From assembly GCA_963828445.1 (NCBI GenBank), contig CAWHFP010000001.1, positions 62,001-126,000 on the forward strand: a stretch of DNA of 64,000 nt, written 5' to 3'. Within the stretch, counting starts at the first letter, position 1. Each line of letters opens with the position of its first letter. The DNA comes from Bog-532 sp963828445 (GTDB lineage Bacteria; Actinomycetota; Actinomycetes; Streptosporangiales; Streptosporangiaceae). Below are positions 52,372 through 60,496 of the stretch, piece by piece. The position numbers were made by a program, and so were the translations under genes. The notes below the pieces were generated by a model, which saw nothing but the letters and a program-made list of their open reading frames with translations, had not been told where the DNA came from and ran no database searches.

Positions 52372-54297
52372 GTGTACAACGCCCGCGCGAGCATGACGAT
52401 GATGCGGTCCTTCCGGCAGGACCCCTCGATCACCCGGCAGAAGCTGAAGAAGGGGACCATCCGGCGGATCGCCACCTACGCGCGCCCCTATCGCGGCGCA
52501 CTGCTGGCGTTCATGGTCACCACCGCGCTGGACGCGCTGATCACGGTGGTCAACCCGCTGCTGCTGCGGGACGTCATCGACCACGGCATCCTGGCCCGCA
52601 ACCAGGGCCTGGTCATCGCCATCGCCGCCGCCGTGGCCGGGGTGGCCCTGTTCGACGCCTTCCTGGGCGTGGTCAACCGCTGGTTCTCGGCCCGGATCGG
52701 GGAGAGCCTGATCTACGACCTGCGCACCCAGGTGTTCAGCCACGTGCAGCGGCAGCCGATCGCGTTCTTCACCCGGGCCCAGACCGGCTCCCTGGTCAGC
52801 CGGCTCAACAGCGACGTCATCGGCGCTCAGCAGGCCATCACGTCCACCATGTCCTCGGTGCTGTCCAGCGCGCTGTCGCTGATCGCCATCCTGATCACCA
52901 TGTTCTACCTGTCCTGGCTGGTCAGCGTCATCACCCTGGCCATGATCCCGTTGTTCATCCTGCCCGCCCGCCGGGTCGGCCGCCGCATGCAGCGGCTGAC
53001 CCGGGAATCCATGCAGCTCGACGCCGAGATGGGTTCGACCATGACCGAGCGGTTCAACGTGGCCGGGGCCATGCTGGTCAAGCTGTTCGGCCTGCCCCGC
53101 CAGGAAGAAGAGGTGTTCGCCGACCGGGCCGCCCGGGTCCGGGACATCGGCATCACCACCGCCATGTACGGCCAGGTGTTCTTCATCGCGCTGACCCTGC
53201 TGGCCGCGCTGGCCACCGCGGTTGTGTACGGCCTCGGCGGCAGCCTGATCATCCGCGGCGTGTTCCAGCTCGGCACCCTGGTCGCGCTGACCACCCTGCT
53301 CGGCCGGGTGTACGCCCCGATCACCTCGCTGTCCAACGTCCAGGTCACGGTGATGACCGCGCTGGTCAGCTTCGACCGGGTCTTCGAGGTGCTGGACCTC
53401 AAGCCGCTGATCGAGGACAAGCCGGACGCGGTCGTCCTGCCCCGCACGGCCGGCCCGGACGGCACCGGGGCGGCCCCGGACATCGAGTTCAGCGACGTGT
53501 CGTTCCGCTACCCGAACGCGAACGAGGTCTCGCTGGCCTCCCTGGAGTCGGTCGCGGTCCCGGTGCATGAGCGCACCGACGGCAACCCGCGGGTGCTGAA
53601 CCAGGTCAGCTTCACCGCGCCCTCGGGCCAGCTCACGGCGCTGGTCGGCCCGTCCGGCGGCGGCAAGACCACGATCACCAACCTGGCCGCCCGGCTGTAC
53701 GACCCGGACACCGGCACGGTCCGCATCGGCGGCCGCGACCTGCGCGACGTCACCCAGGACTCGCTGCACCAGGTGGTGGGCGTGGTCACCCAGGACGCGC
53801 ACCTGTTCCACGACACCCTGCGGGCCAACCTGCTCTACGCCCAGCCCGCCGCCTCCGAGGCCGCGATCGAGCAGGCCTGCCGGGCCGCGCAGATCTGGAA
53901 CCTGATCGAGAGCCTCCCCGACGGCCTGGACACGGTGGTCGGTGACCGCGGGTACCGGCTGTCGGGCGGGGAGAAGCAGCGGGTCGCGCTGGCCCGGCTG
54001 CTGCTCAAGGCGCCCACGGTGGTGGTGCTGGACGAGGCCACCGCCCACCTGGACTCGGAGTCCGAGGCCGCGGTCCAGCGGGCCCTGCAGACCGCGCTGG
54101 CCGGGCGGACCTCGCTGGTCATCGCGCACCGCCTGTCCACCATCCGCGACGCCGACCAGATCCTGGTCATCGACGGCGGCCGGGTCGTCGAGCGCGGCAC
54201 CCACTCCGAACTGCTGGCCGCCGGCGGCCTGTACGCCGAGCTCTACCACACCCAGTTCGCCGACCAGGAGACCCGGACCGCGCCCGCCCGGTCCTGA
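52372..54297 (+). CDS. ABC exporter, fused membrane and ATPase domains
   Basis: 641-aa MsbA/multidrug-type half-transporter. Six helices are in residues ~35-330; a coupling region (FFTRAQTGSLVSRLNSDV) and the ATPase domain follow: GPSGGGKTT, Q-loop VVTQDAHLFHDTLR, signature LSGGEKQRVALARL, Walker B VVVLDEATAHLD and H-loop IAHRLSTIRDAD. A ~30-residue loop (ESVAVPVHERTDGNPR) is inserted early in the ATPase domain. GTG 52372 with GGGAGG upstream; ATG 52393 is possible. Would homodimerise; substrate unknown. Confidence 0.93.
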   Translation: MYNARASMTMMRSFRQDPSITRQKLKKGTIRRIATYARPYRGALLAFMVTTALDALITVVNPLLLRDVIDHGILARNQGLVIAIAAAVAGVALFDAFLGVVNRWFSARIGESLIYDLRTQVFSHVQRQPIAFFTRAQTGSLVSRLNSDVIGAQQAITSTMSSVLSSALSLIAILITMFYLSWLVSVITLAMIPLFILPARRVGRRMQRLTRESMQLDAEMGSTMTERFNVAGAMLVKLFGLPRQEEEVFADRAARVRDIGITTAMYGQVFFIALTLLAALATAVVYGLGGSLIIRGVFQLGTLVALTTLLGRVYAPITSLSNVQVTVMTALVSFDRVFEVLDLKPLIEDKPDAVVLPRTAGPDGTGAAPDIEFSDVSFRYPNANEVSLASLESVAVPVHERTDGNPRVLNQVSFTAPSGQLTALVGPSGGGKTTITNLAARLYDPDTGTVRIGGRDLRDVTQDSLHQVVGVVTQDAHLFHDTLRANLLYAQPAASEAAIEQACRAAQIWNLIESLPDGLDTVVGDRGYRLSGGEKQRVALARLLLKAPTVVVLDEATAHLDSESEAAVQRALQTALAGRTSLVIAHRLSTIRDADQILVIDGGRVVERGTHSELLAAGGLYAELYHTQFADQETRTAPARS

Positions 54298-54328
54298 CCC
54301 GGAAATGTCCGGCCGTAGCCTGGGTGGC

Positions 54329-55246
54329 TCAGCGGGCCACGCCGGACACGGAGTAGCCGACCCGGCGCAGTTCCTCGCCCGCCACCTTCTCCACGTCGGC
54401 GGCCTGGTCGGGGGACAGGGTCCGGCGCCAGCTGCCCGCGCGCATGGACGCGGGCAGCGCGTTGTCGCGCAGGGCCGCGGCCGGCAGGGACAGGCCCACG
54501 AACGCCGAGATGGCTGACGCGGTGTCGGACGGGCGCTCCAGCAGGGTCTCGTAGCGCACGGTGATGAGCTGTTCGGCGGGCAGGTTACGGCGCAGCCGGG
54601 CCGCCAGCCGGACCGCGCCCCGCCAGCGCAGCGCGGACTTGCCCGCCAGCGACAGGCTCGGCCACAGGCTGCGGTCGGTCTCGGTCTCCACCCCGAAGAA
54701 CGGATTGGGGAACTCGGTGTCCAGGTTGGCGAAGCTGGGCTTGAACCAGGACAGGATGGCCTGGTCCTGCAGCATGCAGGACACCACGTCGCGGCCGTCG
54801 CGGATGAACTGGATGATGCGCGCGTCCGGGAAGGCGTCGGTGAGCGCCTCGGCGCAATAGGCCAGGTCCGGGCTGGCGTCCCCGAAGATACTCAGCCCCC
54901 GGTCGGTGGCGCACGGCCCGACCGCTCCGGGCGGCAGGCCGCCCGCCTCCCGGCACTCCGGCACGCAGTCCAGGCAGCCGTGCGGGGTGATCCGCCAGCC
55001 CTGCCCGAACGCGTCCCGCAGCACCGAAGCGGCCGCCTCCCCGCGCCCGTCGTGGATCGAGGGCCGCCGCGCGAACGCGTAGATGACCCGCAGCACACTG
55101 GACTGGCCGATGGTCAGGTGCACGCCGTCGGACCGCTTCAGCGCCCGGGCCAGCAGGTGCGTCCCCGAGTGCGGGGCGCCGATGATGAACACCGGTTGCC
55201 GCACCTTGCGGCCGTTGACGATGAGGATGTGGCGTGTTGATGGCAT
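54329..55246 (-). CDS. PAPS-dependent sulfotransferase family protein
   Basis: 305 aa. The 5'-phosphosulfate loop is IGAPHSGTHLLARALKRSDG and the 3'-phosphate motif is IIQFIRDGRDVVSCML; ITVRYETLLERPSDTA is the usual third block. Four extra cysteines occur in GCLDCVPECREAGG and GPCATD, perhaps a structural metal site. Acceptor unknown (lipid, glycan or small molecule). ATG 55246; divergent from the small lipoprotein gene. Confidence 0.85.
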   Translation of the reverse strand: MPSTRHILIVNGRKVRQPVFIIGAPHSGTHLLARALKRSDGVHLTIGQSSVLRVIYAFARRPSIHDGRGEAAASVLRDAFGQGWRITPHGCLDCVPECREAGGLPPGAVGPCATDRGLSIFGDASPDLAYCAEALTDAFPDARIIQFIRDGRDVVSCMLQDQAILSWFKPSFANLDTEFPNPFFGVETETDRSLWPSLSLAGKSALRWRGAVRLAARLRRNLPAEQLITVRYETLLERPSDTASAISAFVGLSLPAAALRDNALPASMRAGSWRRTLSPDQAADVEKVAGEELRRVGYSVSGVAR

Positions 55247-55342
55247 GGCGGCCGGCGTGCCCCACTCAGTAGCGTTGCGTTTCTCTGCTGGCTACCGTAC
55301 CGGTCAGGCGCCCTTTCGGGTGGGTTTGCCGCCGCGCCCGGA

Positions 55343-55348
55343 TAGGCT
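55343..55348 (+). promoter_or_regulatory. -10 hexamer TAGGCT, leaderless-type promoter
   Basis: TAGGCT ends 7 nt before ATG 55356; no Shine-Dalgarno is seen. Confidence 0.48.
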
Positions 55349-55355
55349 GAGGCCC

Positions 55356-55718
55356 ATGCGAGCACTACGCCGGGTAGTGGGTGTCCGGGCCACCGCGGCC
55401 GCGGCCGTCGGGGCGGCCGCCCTGGCCGTCTCCGGCTGCGCGCAGTTTGACGCGGCCATGGGCAAGCAGGAAGCGGTGGTGGCGTTCGCGCCCGGTACCT
55501 CGCAGGCCACGATGATGTCGGTCCGCGCCGCGTGCGCCAAGATCCCCGGGTCCACCGCCGAGGCCGTCCCCAAGGACGTCAACGTCACCAGCGGCGCCTA
55601 CTCGATCCGGTATCGCGTCGATTCGGCTTCCGACGCCGACATCGCCCGGCTGTCCAAGTGCCTGTCTCAGTTCAAGTCAGTCCAGGGTGTCAACATCGAG
55701 CAGCAGAACGGTTCCTGA
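55356..55718 (+). CDS. small lipoprotein
   Basis: 120 aa. A basic N-terminus (MRALRRVVGVRA) and hydrophobic stretch end in a lipobox AVSGC (Cys ~29), so it is probably lipid-anchored outside the membrane. The mature ~90 residues have one further Cys pair (AACAKIPG, LSKCLSQF) that could form a disulfide, and a ferredoxin-like alternation of beta and helix reminiscent of FtsX-ECD or permease-like extracellular modules. Function unknown. Confidence 0.78.
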   Translation: MRALRRVVGVRATAAAAVGAAALAVSGCAQFDAAMGKQEAVVAFAPGTSQATMMSVRAACAKIPGSTAEAVPKDVNVTSGAYSIRYRVDSASDADIARLSKCLSQFKSVQGVNIEQQNGS

Positions 55719-55893
55719 CCGTCCGCCCGGCAGCTGCCCCCGGCCTCCCCAGTAACTGACCCACCGCGGCCGCAGCGTCCCGAGCCGCCCCGCCGCCCGC
55801 CCGTGGCGCAATTCACATTTGTAACGCCGGCCCCGTATGCACGTGCAACCGCACTTACACGGGGCGCCTCCGGATCCGGCTGCGGCCAAGTTC

Positions 55894-55924
55894 CATGTAG
55901 TACCATCCAGGCATTACCTACATG
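55894..55924. promoter_or_regulatory. inverted repeat upstream of the ABC importer
   Basis: CATGTAG (55894-55900) and CTACATG (55918-55924), perfect 7-bp arms with a 17-nt spacer, end 20 bp before the binding-protein start. Candidate operator or leader hairpin. Confidence 0.4.
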
Positions 55925-55944
55925 CCATATAGAAAATGAGACTA

Positions 55945-56993
55945 ATGCGCAGACCATTTTTGGGCGCCAGCGTGGGCGCGGTCATGGCGGGGGCGCTTCT
56001 CCTGGCGGGATGCAGTTCCTCGGGCTCCGGTTCGCCGAGCAGCAGCGGTAGCAGCTCGGCTCTGGCTCCGGTAGCTCGCCAGTGACCGTCCGGCTCGGCC
56101 TGCTCGCCAACATCACCCACGCCCCGGCCATGATCGCCATTCAGAAGGGCTACTTCAAGAAGGACCTGGGGGCCAACAAGCTGACCACCACGGTCTACAG
56201 CAGCGGCACCCAGGAGACCACGGCCATCCTGGCCAACCAGCTGGACGCGGCCTACGTGGGCCCGAACCCGGCCATTGACGCCTTCCAGAAGTCCGGAAGC
56301 AAGGTCAAGATCATCTCGGGCGTGGCCACCGGCGGCGCCTCGATGGTGGTCAAGTCCAGCGTCGGCGGCGCCGCCGACCTCAAGGGCAAGACCGTGGACA
56401 CGCCGTCGCTGGGCAACACCCAGGACGTCGCCATCCGCTACTACCTGAAGCAGAACGGCCTCAACACCACCACCACCGGCGGCGGCGACGTCACCATCAA
56501 GCCGACCAAGCCGAACTCGAACGCGGTCCTGCAGTTCCAGTCCGGGCAGATCGCGGGCGCGTCCGAGCCGTCGCCCTACGACGTGGAGATGGTCAAGGCC
56601 GGCGGCAAGGTGCTGTTCAAGGAGCCGGGCGTGACCACGATCCTGATCGTCACCCAGAGCTTCCTGTCCGCCCACCCGGATGTGGTCAACGACCTGCTCA
56701 AGGCCAACATTCAGGCCGAAGACCTGATCAAGAGCAGCCCTAGCGCCGCGCAGACCTCGGCCAACACCGAGCTGGCCGCGCTGTCCGGCAAGGGCATCAA
56801 GTCCAGCATCCTGCCGGATGCCTGGAAGGAAATCACGTTCACCAATGACCCCGACGCGTCGTCACTGACGACCGACGCCACGCAGGCCAAGGCCGTAGGG
56901 CTGCTCGACTCGACCGACCTGAGCGGCATCTTCGACCTCGGCCCCGTCAACAAGTTGCTGCAGGCGGCCGGCGAGTCGCAAGTCAAATCCTGA
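55945..56993 (+). CDS. NitT/TauT-type ABC importer binding lipoprotein, apparent frameshift
   Basis: Periplasmic-type solute-binding lipoprotein (SsuA/TauA/ThiY-like). Frame one from ATG 55945 gives a signal peptide with lipobox LLLAGC and a Ser/Gly linker, but ends in a premature TGA (56082-56084). The mature domain (VRLGLLANITHAPAMIAIQK, YVGPNPAIDAF, AADLKGKTVDTPSLGNTQDV) is in another frame. One base missing near 56055-56062, inside the low-complexity linker, joins them into ~350 aa. The ATPase and permease follow. Substrate could be a sulfonate, nitrate-like ion or pyrimidine; not decided by sequence. Confidence 0.88.
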
Positions 56994-57005
56994 GGTGAGC
57001 ACCTG

Positions 57006-57830
57006 ATGAGCATCGATCAGCGCAGCGCGCTCAACGGGAAAGCGCCGACCGCGCCTTCCCCGGCTGGGGCACGCACCGACGACACCGAGGCCGCGGTCCA
57101 GATCACCGAGGTCACCAAGTCATTCGGCAAGGGCAGCTCCGAGGTGGTGGCGCTGGACGGCGTGTCGCTGTCCGTCGCCCCCGGGGAGTTCGTCTGCCTG
57201 ATCGGTGCGTCAGGGTGCGGCAAGAGCACTCTGCTGTCGCTGGTGGCGGGCCTGGACGCGCCCACCGCCGGCACTATTTCCACCGGTGGGCGCCGGGTCG
57301 GGTTCATGTTCCAGGAACCGGCCCTGTTCCCGTGGCTGACCGCGGTGCAGAACGTCGAGCTTCCGCTGCGAGCCAATGGCGTGGGCAAGGCCGAGCGGCG
57401 GCAGCGCGCCCGTGACCTGCTGGACTCGGTGCACCTGGCCGGGTTCGCGGACAAGCGGCCGCACGAGCTGTCCGGCGGCATGCGGCAGCGGGTGGCCCTG
57501 GCCCGGGCCCTGGCCCAGGACGCCGATGTGCTGCTGATGGACGAGCCGTTCGGCGCGCTGGACGCGATGACCCGCGACCTGCTGCACGAGCTGCTGGAGG
57601 GCATCTGGCGGCGGCAGGGGTTCAGCGTGCTGTTCGTCACCCACGAGGTGCGCGAGGCCGTCCGGCTCGGCGACCGGGTGGTGCTGCTCAGCAGCCGCCC
57701 CGGCCGCGTACTGGAGGACTTCGACGTGGCCGCCGAGCGCCCGCGCGGGATCGACTCCGGCGAGACGGTGGAGCGCGCCCTGGAGATCAAGGCCCGGCTG
57801 AACGAAGAGGTGATGCGGCATGTCAGCTGA
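57006..57830 (+). CDS. NitT/TauT-type ABC importer, ATP-binding subunit
   Basis: 274-aa ATPase: GASGCGKSTLLSLVAG, Q-loop GFMFQEPALFPWLT, LSGGMRQRVALARAL, LLMDEPFGALDAMTRD and VTHEVREAVRLGDRV, all typical of SsuB/TauB. The first ~30 residues are an unstructured extension. Overlaps the permease by 11 nt. Confidence 0.94.
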   Translation: MSIDQRSALNGKAPTAPSPAGARTDDTEAAVQITEVTKSFGKGSSEVVALDGVSLSVAPGEFVCLIGASGCGKSTLLSLVAGLDAPTAGTISTGGRRVGFMFQEPALFPWLTAVQNVELPLRANGVGKAERRQRARDLLDSVHLAGFADKRPHELSGGMRQRVALARALAQDADVLLMDEPFGALDAMTRDLLHELLEGIWRRQGFSVLFVTHEVREAVRLGDRVVLLSSRPGRVLEDFDVAAERPRGIDSGETVERALEIKARLNEEVMRHVS

Positions 57831-58737
57831 CACCGAAGACGCCGCCGTCCTGGCCGGGCTGGACAACCTCGAGGCGGTCCCCAGGCAGCGATCCCGGGCC
57901 AGCGCGGGTGAGATCGGCGCCAAGGTCTGGCAGTCGTCGTGGCCGAAGCTGCTCGCGGTCGCGATCGTGCTGGCCGTCTGGGAGCTCGTCTACCTGGCCG
58001 CCTTCAAGCCGCACGTGGTTCTGCCCGGTCCGGTTCAGGTGCTCCCCAACCTGTGGGACCAGCTGAACCACGCCCAGCTGTGGAAGGCGATCGGCCTCAC
58101 GCTGCAGCAGGCCGTGGTCGGTTTCGCGGCGGCTCTGGTGGTCGGCACCGTGATCGGGCTGGTCGTGGCCCGGGTCCCACCGGTCCGGGCCGCGGTGGGC
58201 TCGATGATCACCGGCTTGCAGACGATCCCGTCCGTGGTCTGGATCCCGTTCGCGATCATCCTGTTCGGCAACAACACCACGGCCATCTTGTTCATGGTCA
58301 TCATCACCGCCGCCCCGTCCATCGCCAACGGCCTGATCGCGGGGGTGGACTTCACCCCGCCGCTGCTGCTGCGGGCGGGCAAGACCATGGGACTGCGCCG
58401 GATCCAGCTGTATCGCAGCCTGGTCCTGCCGGCCGCGCTGCCGTCGTTCGTGTCCGGCCTGAAACAGGGCTGGGCGTTTGCCTGGCACGGCCTGCTGGCC
58501 GGTGAGCTCCTGGTCGTCGTGCCCAACCTGCCGTCCATCGGCGTGCTGCTGCAGTCGGACCAGGACCAGACCGACATGGCGGGCGTCATCGCGCTCATGA
58601 TCGTCATCCTCCTCGTCGGGGTGCTGGTGGACGGCTTGCTCAGCACGCTGAACGAGTCCCTGCGCCGTCGCCGCGGTCTGGCCCAGGCCCCCAGCACGGC
58701 CAAGGGCTGGAAGCTGGCCACCGGGGTCGCCCGGTAG
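57820..58737 (+). CDS. NitT/TauT-type ABC importer, permease subunit
   Basis: 305-aa permease with six helices and a BPD_transp_1 domain: GLQTIPSVVWIPFAIILFG, the EAA-like loop AGKTMGLRRIQLYRSLVLPA and LKQGWAFAWHGLLAGELLV. Like SsuC/TauC. The N-terminal ~40 residues are cytosolic. Confidence 0.94.
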   Translation: MSADTEDAAVLAGLDNLEAVPRQRSRASAGEIGAKVWQSSWPKLLAVAIVLAVWELVYLAAFKPHVVLPGPVQVLPNLWDQLNHAQLWKAIGLTLQQAVVGFAAALVVGTVIGLVVARVPPVRAAVGSMITGLQTIPSVVWIPFAIILFGNNTTAILFMVIITAAPSIANGLIAGVDFTPPLLLRAGKTMGLRRIQLYRSLVLPAALPSFVSGLKQGWAFAWHGLLAGELLVVVPNLPSIGVLLQSDQDQTDMAGVIALMIVILLVGVLVDGLLSTLNESLRRRRGLAQAPSTAKGWKLATGVAR

Positions 58738-58760
58738 CCCGCGCCGCCACCCGGATCCAT

Positions 58761-58800
58761 CGTCACGGCCGCCCTCGATTGTCCGCGGGCGGCCGTGACG
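58761..58800 (+). terminator. terminator of the ABC importer operon
   Basis: GTCACGGCCGCCC (58762-58774) and its exact complement (58787-58799) form a 13-bp stem, extendable by one pair, with a 12-nt loop, 25 bp after the permease stop. No T-run. Confidence 0.75.
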
Positions 58801-58815
58801 CGTGAGCGGCCTGCC

Positions 58816-58844
58816 CATCGAAATCAATCGGGAACATTTCGATG
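58816..58844. promoter_or_regulatory. candidate LacI-family operator upstream of the regulator
   Basis: CATCGAAAT (58816-58824) and ATTTCGATG (58836-58844) are perfect 9-bp inverted arms with an 11-nt spacer. A third half-site ATTTCGATGG follows at about 58926. The CGAAA/TTTCG words recur before the GH3 gene. Confidence 0.5.
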
Positions 58845-58993
58845 GCGAGTGGCCGCGGCCGACCAGCGTGCAGGCACACATACGCAGCTAGCCGGGCACA
58901 ATGGGCTACGATTCATGTTCGAAGGATTTCGATGGGGGTACCCAGCCGCCGCCCGGTAACCGTGGCCGGGGGACCGGGGGAGAGGTGGTGGCC

Positions 58994-60052
58994 GTGACCA
59001 GCACGGACGACGCGGTCAGCCCCGGTGAGCGGACGCCACGGCGCCGGGCCACGCTGGCCGCCGTGGCCGCCGAAGCCGGGGTGTCCCTGCCCACCGTGTC
59101 CAAGGTGGTCAACGGGCGCCCGGACGTGGCCCCCGACACCCGGGCCCGGGTCGAGCGCCTGCTCGGGGAGTTCAACTACCACCGGCCCGGCTCCCGCCGC
59201 GGCCAGCGGCGCGGCCGCCGGTCGGGGCTGATCGACTTGATCTTCAACGGCCTGGACAGCCCGTGGGCGGTGGAGATCCTGCGCGGGGTCGAAGGCTGGT
59301 GTGCCAGCCATCAGACCGGCGCCGCGGTCTCGGCGGTCCGGCACGGCAGCGCCCGCCCGGCCAGCTGGACCAGCGCGCTGGCCAGCCACGACACCGAAGG
59401 CGTCATCCTGGTCACCTCCGAGCTGACCACCCCCCAGCTCGAGCAGCTGCGCGGCGACGGCATCCCGCTGGTGGTGGTCGACCCGGTCAACCTGCCCGAC
59501 CCCGACCTGCCCAGCGTCGGCACCACCAACTGGGCCGGGGGCCTGGCCGCCACCGACCACCTGACCTCGCTCGGCCACACCCGCATCGGCGCCATCGCCG
59601 GCCCGCCGCAGTACCTGTGCAGCCGGGCCCGCCTGGACGGCTACCGGTCCGGCCTGGACCGGGCCCGCGTGCCCTACCGTCCCGAGCTGATCCGCCACGG
59701 GGACTTCCAGCACGAAGGCGGCTTCCGGCGCGGCAGCGAGCTGCTCGACCTGCCCGAGCCCCCCACCGCCATCTTCGCCGGTAACGACCAGCAGGCCCTC
59801 GGGGTGTACGAGGCCGCCCGCCAGCATGGCCTGCGCATTCCCCAGGACCTCAGCATCGTCGGGTTCGACGACCTGCCGGTGGCCAGGTGGGTCTCACCCC
59901 CGCTGACCACGGTGCGCCAGCCCCTGACCGAGATGGGCCACACCGCCGCCGCCATGCTCAGCGACCTCATCGAGAGCAAGCCCCTCCCCACCCGCCGCGT
60001 CGAACTCGCCACCGAGCTCATCATCCGCGAGTCCACCGCCCCACCCCGCTGA
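58994..60052 (+). CDS. LacI-family transcriptional regulator
   Basis: 352 aa. N-terminal HTH: ATLAAVAAEAGVSLPTVSKVVNGRPDVAPDTRARV region with the hinge helix. The sugar-binding core (GLIDLIFNGLDSPWAVEI, AIFAGNDQQALGVYEAA, LSIVGFDDLPVARWVSPPLT) is of the periplasmic-binding fold. Members of this type usually repress glycoside hydrolase and sugar transporter genes. GTG 58994 is chosen because GGGGGAGAGG lies 8 nt upstream. Probably regulates itself and the GH3 gene downstream. Confidence 0.94.
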   Translation: MTSTDDAVSPGERTPRRRATLAAVAAEAGVSLPTVSKVVNGRPDVAPDTRARVERLLGEFNYHRPGSRRGQRRGRRSGLIDLIFNGLDSPWAVEILRGVEGWCASHQTGAAVSAVRHGSARPASWTSALASHDTEGVILVTSELTTPQLEQLRGDGIPLVVVDPVNLPDPDLPSVGTTNWAGGLAATDHLTSLGHTRIGAIAGPPQYLCSRARLDGYRSGLDRARVPYRPELIRHGDFQHEGGFRRGSELLDLPEPPTAIFAGNDQQALGVYEAARQHGLRIPQDLSIVGFDDLPVARWVSPPLTTVRQPLTEMGHTAAAMLSDLIESKPLPTRRVELATELIIRESTAPPR

Positions 60053-60056
60053 CCCA

Positions 60057-60250
60057 GGCTCCCCAGCCCCAGCCCCAGCCCCAGGCCCCAACCCCGGCCC
60101 CAGCCCCCGCGCCCCGCCGCCATCGCGCCCCGCGCCTGGCCATCCGCGGCCCCCGCGCCTGGCCGCCCGCCCGGGCCTCTGCGCCTGGCCGCCACCTCCA
60201 ACTCCCGCGCCTGGCCGCCCGCCCGGGCCCCTGCGCCCCGCCCCATTGCC
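60057..60250. repeat. C-rich microrepeat tract
   Basis: Begins with about four CCCCAG units, then repeats of CGCGCCTGGCC and CCGCCCGCCCGGGCC; one ~35-bp unit occurs twice. Directly after the LacI stop. Very low A/T content. Confidence 0.75.
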
Positions 60251-60262
60251 CCCGCAACCTAG

Positions 60263-60294
60263 TTACCGCATCGATCGCGCTTTTGATGCGGTAA
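60263..60294. promoter_or_regulatory. inverted repeat TTACCGCATC/GATGCGGTAA
   Basis: Perfect 10-bp arms with a 12-nt spacer; GATGCGGT recurs at 60317-60324. Candidate regulator binding site or a hairpin ending the LacI transcript. Confidence 0.45.
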
Positions 60295-60437
60295 GAACCG
60301 TTGCGAATGCGCATTTGATGCGGTTGCCTCCCCTCCCCTCTCCCCTGATAACAGCAAGAAGCGCTGCGGCGTCCGGGGCGCAGACCGTGGGCGCCGCTGC
60401 TCGGCGGTGGCGTCGCAGCCGCCGGCCTCGTTACCCT

Positions 60438-60458
60438 CGAAATTATCGATAGGTTTCG
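60438..60458. promoter_or_regulatory. candidate operator before the GH3 gene
   Basis: CGAAA (60438-60442) and TTTCG (60454-60458) flank TATCGATA; the site ends about 38 bp before the TTG start. The same CGAAA/TTTCG words form the palindrome before the LacI gene, suggesting a shared operator. Confidence 0.5.
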
Positions 60459-60496
60459 ATAGAATATCGGCGGCGTATCGCTCTGAGGGAGTTTCC

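Larger units (their letters stand above)
60053..60496. other. 444-bp intergenic region: microrepeats and palindromes
   Basis: No gene. 60057-60250 is C-rich with tandem CCCCAG units and three or more GCGCCTGGCCGCC-type repeats. An AT-richer regulatory part follows, with a 10-bp inverted repeat (60263-60294), a third half-site (60317-60326), a 19-bp word shared with the MFS gene (60344-60362) and CGAAA/TTTCG elements (60438-60458) before the GH3 start. Confidence 0.7.

Noticed and set aside
51808..54249. 813-codon minus-strand frame opposite the ABC exporter
   Set aside because: Low-complexity Gln/Gly/Val/Asp shadow sequence; the plus strand has complete ABC motifs.
55945..58737. Sulfonate-specific (ssu) or taurine (tau) uptake operon
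   Set aside because: No monooxygenase or other sulfonate enzyme is nearby; the family also imports nitrate-like ions, thiamine precursors and others, so no gene symbols were assigned.
60057..60250. CRISPR-like array
   Set aside because: Units are short, C-rich and irregular, without unique spacers or cas genes.
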